This document shows, piece after piece, positions 59,919-64,000 of a stretch of DNA of 64,000 nucleotides; positions within the stretch are counted from its first letter, which is position 1; every line of letters starts with the position of its first letter. Source of the DNA: Kangiella marina (lineage in GTDB: Bacteria > Pseudomonadota > Gammaproteobacteria > Enterobacterales > Kangiellaceae). The notes below the pieces were generated by a model. It had not been told where the DNA came from. It ran no database searches and worked only from the letters and a program-made list of their open reading frames with translations. A program made the translations under genes and the position numbers. The stretch lies in contig NZ_BAABFV010000002.1 of assembly GCF_039541235.1 (NCBI RefSeq), forward strand, positions 1-64,000, written 5' to 3'.

Positions 59919-60944
59919 ATGGCCGAATTTGACCTGATAGAACGTTACTTCACTTTCGAGTATGACTTTGATCAACACTCGAACGATGATGACCCTAAAC
60001 AGGCCAGCACCAAGAAAAGCACATCAAAACCGCGCGTCGTCAAAGGTATTGGCGACGATTGCGCCATTTTTGACATCCCCAGTAAATATCAACTCGTGAC
60101 GTCAACCGACACTCTGGTTGATGGCGTTCATTTCTTTTCTGACTTAGACCCTGAGCTGATTGCGCATAAGGCGCTTGCCGCTAACGTCAGCGATCTAGCC
60201 GCGATGGGCGCTAAGCCATTAGCTTTCACATTATCGATCAGCTTGCCTGAGATTAACGAATATTGGCTCGCTGGTTTCAGTAAAGGCTTAAAGAAAGCCA
60301 GTAAACGCTTTAAGGTGCCACTAGTGGGCGGCGATACCACTCAAGGACCGCTGAATATCAACATTACCGCTTATGGCTCAGTAAAGAAAGGCCGTTTGCT
60401 TGAGCGTCATAACGCAGAGGTTGGCGATGATATTTGGGTTACGGGGTATTTAGGCGAAGCCGCGGCAGCGCTGGAGTTACAAGATAAAGCGCTGGTTCGC
60501 GAAGAAGCATTGACTGCTGCCGAGTCTGAGCTGTGGCAAGCCTTAACTCGTCCGCTGCCACCTCTGGAGTTTGCTCGTAAACTGACCAAAATATCTTGCT
60601 GTGGGCTTGATATTTCCGACGGCTTAGCGGCTGATTTAGGTCATATACTGTCGAAAAGTCAGTGTGGCGCCAAGCTTTCTGTGGAGTCATTGCCTATTTC
60701 TGAAGCGCTTATCGAGGTCGTCGGGCTTGAGCAAGCAAGGCAGTATGCGTTGAACGGTGGTGATGACTATCAACTGTGTTTCACCGCCTCTAACAAACAT
60801 CGCAATAAAATTTTAAACCTAGCTGAACGGTGCAGTATCAACGTTACCCGAATTGGAAAAATTCATGAGGCTGGGTTGCAGCTGACTCTAAATGGCCAGC
60901 CTTTCGAAAGTAATCGTGCCAGCTGGCAACACTTTAACCAATAA
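59919..60944 (+). CDS. thiL: Thiamine-monophosphate kinase ThiL
   Basis: ThiL phosphorylates thiamine monophosphate to the active cofactor. The 341-residue protein has KGIGDDCAIF, STDTLVDGVHF, NVSDLAAMGAKPL, LVGGDTTQGPL and ISDGLAADLGHI, all magnesium/ATP-binding in the family. About 25 extra residues (Asp/Ser/Thr/Lys-rich, about 20-42) lie between the N-terminal helix and the GIGDD motif; E. coli has about 325 residues. The leader holds a small tandem repeat of TTGAGTTAAGGAG. Confidence 0.95.
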   Translation: MAEFDLIERYFTFEYDFDQHSNDDDPKQASTKKSTSKPRVVKGIGDDCAIFDIPSKYQLVTSTDTLVDGVHFFSDLDPELIAHKALAANVSDLAAMGAKPLAFTLSISLPEINEYWLAGFSKGLKKASKRFKVPLVGGDTTQGPLNINITAYGSVKKGRLLERHNAEVGDDIWVTGYLGEAAAALELQDKALVREEALTAAESELWQALTRPLPPLEFARKLTKISCCGLDISDGLAADLGHILSKSQCGAKLSVESLPISEALIEVVGLEQARQYALNGGDDYQLCFTASNKHRNKILNLAERCSINVTRIGKIHEAGLQLTLNGQPFESNRASWQHFNQ

Positions 60945-60965
60945 CGACAAAAGAATAAGCAAATT

Positions 60966-61460
60966 ATGACGGTGCCATTAGCTGATAAAACCCTAATCAA
61001 AAGAATGGTCTTCACCAACCCTCTACACTTTTTATCCTTTGGTTTTGGCTCAGGACTCATGCCGAAAGCCCCAGGCACATGGGGAACCATCGCCGCGATA
61101 CCGGTATGGTATGGGTTATCGTTTCTCACACTGCCTTATTACCTAATCGCCACACTCGCGTTGTCCATTATCGGCATCGGACTTTGCCACTACACCGCCA
61201 AAAAACTCGGTGTCCATGACCACCCCGGCATCGTCTGGGACGAAATCTGCGGCTACCTCATCACCATGATCGCCATCCCCGCAACATGGCAATGGGCTCT
61301 CGCCGGCTTTTTCCTATTCCGCTTCTTCGACATCCTAAAGCCATGGCCAATTAAATGGCTCGACAAAAAAGTCCATGGAGGATTTGGGATTATGGTGGAT
61401 GATTTACTGGCGGGTGGTTTTGCTTTGGGGATTTTGCAAGCCACAGCGTGGCTACTTTGA
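60966..61460 (+). CDS. pgpA: Phosphatidylglycerophosphatase A
   Basis: PgpA removes phosphate from phosphatidylglycerophosphate to give phosphatidylglycerol in the inner membrane. The 164-residue protein has hydrophobic segments and the conserved FGSGLMPKAPGTWGT, DHPGIVWDEICG and RFFDILKPWPI motifs. It overlaps no neighbour on the 5' side (21 nt after thiL). The next frame begins at its stop. Confidence 0.95.
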   Translation: MTVPLADKTLIKRMVFTNPLHFLSFGFGSGLMPKAPGTWGTIAAIPVWYGLSFLTLPYYLIATLALSIIGIGLCHYTAKKLGVHDHPGIVWDEICGYLITMIAIPATWQWALAGFFLFRFFDILKPWPIKWLDKKVHGGFGIMVDDLLAGGFALGILQATAWLL

Positions 61461-61786
61461 TGGTAATAAGAAGAGCAAGCCTTTCAGCAACAAGAAGCTG
61501 TAAATACTCCCTTTCGCTATGTGAGGATAGTATCTTTGCTGATTTCAATATAAACGATTGTGGTTGTCTTTATTTGATTAGAATCTCGTACGACGGTTAC
61601 GGATGTCATAATATTGATTCAACCTTAATTAGCGAGTTTAGCTTTGATGATTCCAACTATTTAATTAGTGCGATATTATCTAATGATTTAGAAAGCTCTA
61701 AAGTAGATAAACTGCTTAAAGCTTATTTTCGCGAAAACAAAGAGTTTTTGTGGGGAAAAGCTTTAAAAGAATATGAATTGATTTAA
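61460..61786 (+). CDS. Small unassigned protein or gene fragment after pgpA
   Basis: An open frame of 108 codons from an ATG touching the pgpA stop, or 112 codons from a GTG at 61448. No ribosome site is visible. The C-terminal half (SYDGYGCHNID, KVDKLLKAYFRENKEF) reads like protein and is AT-rich compared with pgpA. It may be the remaining 3' part of a lost gene. Function not recognised. Confidence 0.35.
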   Translation: MVIRRASLSATRSCKYSLSLCEDSIFADFNINDCGCLYLIRISYDGYGCHNIDSTLISEFSFDDSNYLISAILSNDLESSKVDKLLKAYFRENKEFLWGKALKEYELI

Positions 61787-61802
61787 GTTTTGGTTTTTTA
61801 AC

Positions 61803-61838
61803 GAGTTACTTTTCTTGCGTGTCCAAGAAAAGTAACCA
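61803..61838. repeat. Palindromic repeat, 14-bp arms
   Basis: GTTACTTTTCTTG and CAAGAAAAGTAAC flank CGTGTC, followed by AAAAGAAAGACACCCC. Similar TTTCTTG...CAAGAAA repeats with a GACACCCC tail are dispersed in many proteobacterial genomes. Confidence 0.75.
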
Positions 61839-62246
61839 AAAGAAAGACACCCCAGACGTTAGGCCTTACAGGCTCCCCTCATTCAAAAAAGTTAATGACG
61901 TGCCGCTAAACGAAACATCCATGTTTCGCTTTAGCTAAATTAGGCGTCCTGCCTAATTTGCACTATAACTTTTTCTCTTTCAGCTAACTTTAAGGGGATA
62001 ATCGTAACCTGACAGTGTTTGCTATAGTTAAAATTTTGGTGCGAAATATAAGGTTAGCACCATAGCACCCTTTATATTGAGCTGAACGAAGAAGCAGTCA
62101 TAGCAATTCAAATCGTGGATGATTTGAATAGTGAAATTCAGGCCATGGAGGGACTGTATTTCACGGTGCGTTAAGTGACTGATACGGAGTAAAGGTAATT
62201 ATTCGTAGAATAATCTCAATATAGGGGCGTCTTTTCTTTTCGCCCT

Positions 62247-62275
62247 TTTCTTTGGACGAGCAAAGAAAAGGGTAA
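62247..62275. repeat. Second palindromic repeat of the same style
   Basis: CCCTTTTCTTTG and CAAAGAAAAGGG flank GACGAG. The arm composition matches the unit at 61803, about 430 bases away, and the two bracket non-coding DNA. Confidence 0.7.
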
Positions 62276-62303
62276 GAGCGTAGAAAAACTATAAAGGCAC
62301 TAG

Positions 62304-62433
62304 ATTCCAAATTAAATTTGGAATGACAAAGCATAAACAATGTTGGGTTACACCTGGCGGCTAACCCAGCCTATAGATTCTGAGGTGCGAAAGAGTTAGG
62401 GGGATTTCAGATTCCAAATCCAGTTTGGAATGA
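62304..62433. repeat. Two copies of an AGATTCCAAAT...TTTGGAATGACA palindrome
   Basis: AGATTCCAAATTAAATTTGGAATGACA (about 62303-62329) and AGATTCCAAATCCAGTTTGGAATGACA (about 62408-62434) differ mainly in the loop. A related CTGTCATGCCGCGGGATGACAG palindrome follows at about 62460-62481. Together they mark a repeat-rich intergenic region. Confidence 0.7.
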
Positions 62434-62492
62434 CAATAGTCAGAGTCACTGGATCTCGCTGTCATGCCGCGGGATGACAGGGTAAAGAAAAA

Positions 62493-64000
62493 CTACGAAA
62501 CAACCTTAACGATATCGTCCGCTGTTAAGCCAATTCTTTCTAATAAGTCCCCGGTACTACCATGCTCAACAAACCTATCCGGTAATCCTAAATTTTTGAC
62601 TTTGATTTGAATGTCATTGTTGAGAATAAATTCGTTAATAGCTGAGCCAGCGCCGCCTTGTACGGCATTTTCTTCGATGGTGATAAATTGGTCGTGAGTT
62701 TCGGCAAGGTCACGAATCAGTTGTTTATCGAGTGGTTTGACGAAGCGCATGTCGGCTACTGTGGCGTTGATCTTTTCTGCTGCTTCTAATGCGGTTTGTA
62801 CCATGGAGCCAAAGGCTAGAATGGCGACTTTTTCACCTTGTGTTTTGGTACTCTCTTTAACAAGACGACCTTTTCCTATTTCAAGCGGCGTGAAGGATTT
62901 TTCAGCTTGGATGCCGGAGCCCATGCCGCGTGGATATCGAACGGCAACAGGACCTTCGTATAAATAACCGGTGTATAGGCATTGGCGGCATTCGTTTTCG
63001 TCGCTAGGCGCCATGATGACCATGTTTGGAATACAACGTAAATAACTTAGGTCGAAAGCGCCGTTATGGGTTGCACCGTCGCCACCGACTAGGCCACCAC
63101 GGTCAATCGCAAACAGAACATCAAGGTTTTGCAACGCAACGTCATGAATCAGCTGGTCATAGCCGCGCTGTAAAAACGTGGAGTAAATGGCACAAACAGG
63201 TTTTAATCCTTCGCACGCTAAGCCGGCTGATACCGTGACGGCATGTTGCTCGGCAATACCAACGTCGTAGTAACGTTCTGGAAATTCTTTTGAGAAGCGG
63301 ATCAAGTCCGAGCCTTCTCGCATGGCTGGCGTAATACCGACGACGCGTTCGTCTTTAGCCGCGATATCACACATAAAGTCACCAAAAATATTGGAATAAG
63401 TTTTTGGTTTTACACCTTTGGGTAATTCGCTGGTTTTTGGATCAAAAATCGGCACGCCATGGTAAGCAATCGGATCATTTTCCGCTGGCGCGTAGCCTTT
63501 ACCTTTGCGCGTGACCACGTGTAAAAATTGCGGGCCTTTGAGTTCTTTAATATTATTGAGCGTGTTCAATAAGGTCGGTAAATCATGACCATCAATGGGG
63601 CCATTGTAGTTAAAGCCGAGCTCTTCAAATAAAGTGCCCGGCAATACCATGCCCTTCATATGTTCTTCGGCGCGGCTAACGAACTCAGATAGTGGCTTAA
63701 TGCCATGCAACGCTTTTTTGCCGGTTTCACGAACACGCTGATAAAAGCGACCGGCAAGTAGCTTTGCTAAATAACGATTCATGCCACCGACGTTTTCAGA
63801 AATCGACATTTCGTTGTCGTTCAGGATAACCAACAGGTTGGCGTCGGTATCAGCAGCGTGATTCATCGCTTCAAACGCCATGCCGCCGGTTAAGGCGCCA
63901 TCACCAATCACGGCCACGCATTGACGCTCTTCACCACGTTGCTTCGCGGCTAGAGCCATGCCCAGAGCTGCGCTAATGGAGGTGCTGGAGTGTCCGACGG
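62493..64000 (-). CDS. dxs: 1-deoxy-D-xylulose-5-phosphate synthase (5' part beyond window)
   Basis: Dxs joins pyruvate and glyceraldehyde-3-phosphate in the first step of the MEP isoprenoid pathway and also feeds thiamine and pyridoxal synthesis. About 502 C-terminal residues are visible; the family usually has about 620, so the start lies past base 64000. Seen are the [14 protein letters not shown] segment, the thiamine diphosphate motif [31 protein letters not shown], and [15 protein letters not shown]. The C-terminal domain ends normally. The repeat region lies after its stop. Confidence 0.97.
   Translation of the reverse strand, partial: VGHSSTSISAALGMALAAKQRGEERQCVAVIGDGALTGGMAFEAMNHAADTDANLLVILNDNEMSISENVGGMNRYLAKLLAGRFYQRVRETGKKALHGIKPLSEFVSRAEEHMKGMVLPGTLFEELGFNYNGPIDGHDLPTLLNTLNNIKELKGPQFLHVVTRKGKGYAPAENDPIAYHGVPIFDPKTSELPKGVKPKTYSNIFGDFMCDIAAKDERVVGITPAMREGSDLIRFSKEFPERYYDVGIAEQHAVTVSAGLACEGLKPVCAIYSTFLQRGYDQLIHDVALQNLDVLFAIDRGGLVGGDGATHNGAFDLSYLRCIPNMVIMAPSDENECRQCLYTGYLYEGPVAVRYPRGMGSGIQAEKSFTPLEIGKGRLVKESTKTQGEKVAILAFGSMVQTALEAAEKINATVADMRFVKPLDKQLIRDLAETHDQFITIEENAVQGGAGSAINEFILNNDIQIKVKNLGLPDRFVEHGSTGDLLERIGLTADDIVKVVS

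Larger units (their letters stand above)
61787..62492. other. Gene-free repeat-rich region between pgpA and dxs
   Basis: About 700 bases with four palindromic repeat units and no supported gene. A short open stretch ending QAMEGLYFTVR (to about 62175) lacks a start and may be a remnant of a gene end. Confidence 0.6.

Noticed and set aside
62070..62175. Short open stretch ending QAMEGLYFTVR
   Set aside because: About 35 codons after a stop with no convincing start or ribosome site; at best a gene remnant.

Overview
The window reads as chromosome of a gammaproteobacterium, probably marine, with moderate GC. The ribosomal, tuf and rpo genes follow the gammaproteobacterial order and their proteins have nearly E. 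coli lengths. The mix of housekeeping proteins with a DUF1800/DUF1501 pair and a thrombospondin type 3 (TSP3) repeat outer-membrane protein suggests a Kangiella-like or related oceanic lineage. That placement is inference and was not checked by a search.

Layout: (1) 1-0.66 kb is the 3' end of an rRNA operon (5S, terminator, decayed duplicate of the operon tail). (2) 0.66-7 kb holds a DEAD-box helicase and a secreted amidohydrolase on the minus strand, then murB-birA-coaX on the plus strand. (3) 7.1-9.6 kb is the tRNA-Thr / tRNA-Tyr-Gly-Thr-tufB cluster plus tRNA-Trp. (4) 9.7-21.8 kb is secE-nusG, rplKAJL and rpoBC. (5) 21.9-26.4 kb is the str operon rpsL-rpsG-fusA-tufA. (6) 26.5-36.5 kb is an accessory block that separates the str and S10 operons, which are usually adjacent in gammaproteobacteria. 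It carries a large TSP3-repeat/beta-barrel protein, a DUF1800 lipoprotein, a Tat-exported DUF1501 protein, msrB-msrA, two small proteins and a divergent MsrA-like protein. (7) 36.6-50.5 kb is S10-spc-alpha (rpsJ to rplQ). (8) 50.5-54 kb holds a methyltransferase, a YkvA-family protein, a zinc/cation efflux protein, a degenerate receiver protein and a lytic transglycosylase-like lipoprotein. (9) 54.1-61.5 kb is glyA-nrdR-ribD-ribE-ribBX-ribH-nusB-thiL-pgpA. (10) 61.5-62.5 kb is repeat-rich non-coding DNA, followed by the 3' three quarters of dxs on the minus strand, cut by the window end.

Most of the window is translation and transcription machinery with recognisable control elements: an L10 leader, a rplL-rpoB attenuator, strong sigma70-type promoters before rpsL, rpsJ, tRNA-Thr and tRNA-Trp, and terminators between blocks. 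The most unusual items are: the TSP3 protein, which reads through a GlyGly-CTERM-like anchor into a second signal peptide and an outer-membrane beta-barrel; the adjacent DUF1800/DUF1501 pair; a 114-bp hairpin-rich insertion that duplicated the last 21 bases of tufB; a heavily folded 278-nt rpsL-rpsG spacer; a RibB with a zinc-less GTP cyclohydrolase II-like tail; and a receiver domain lacking its phospho-acceptor aspartate.
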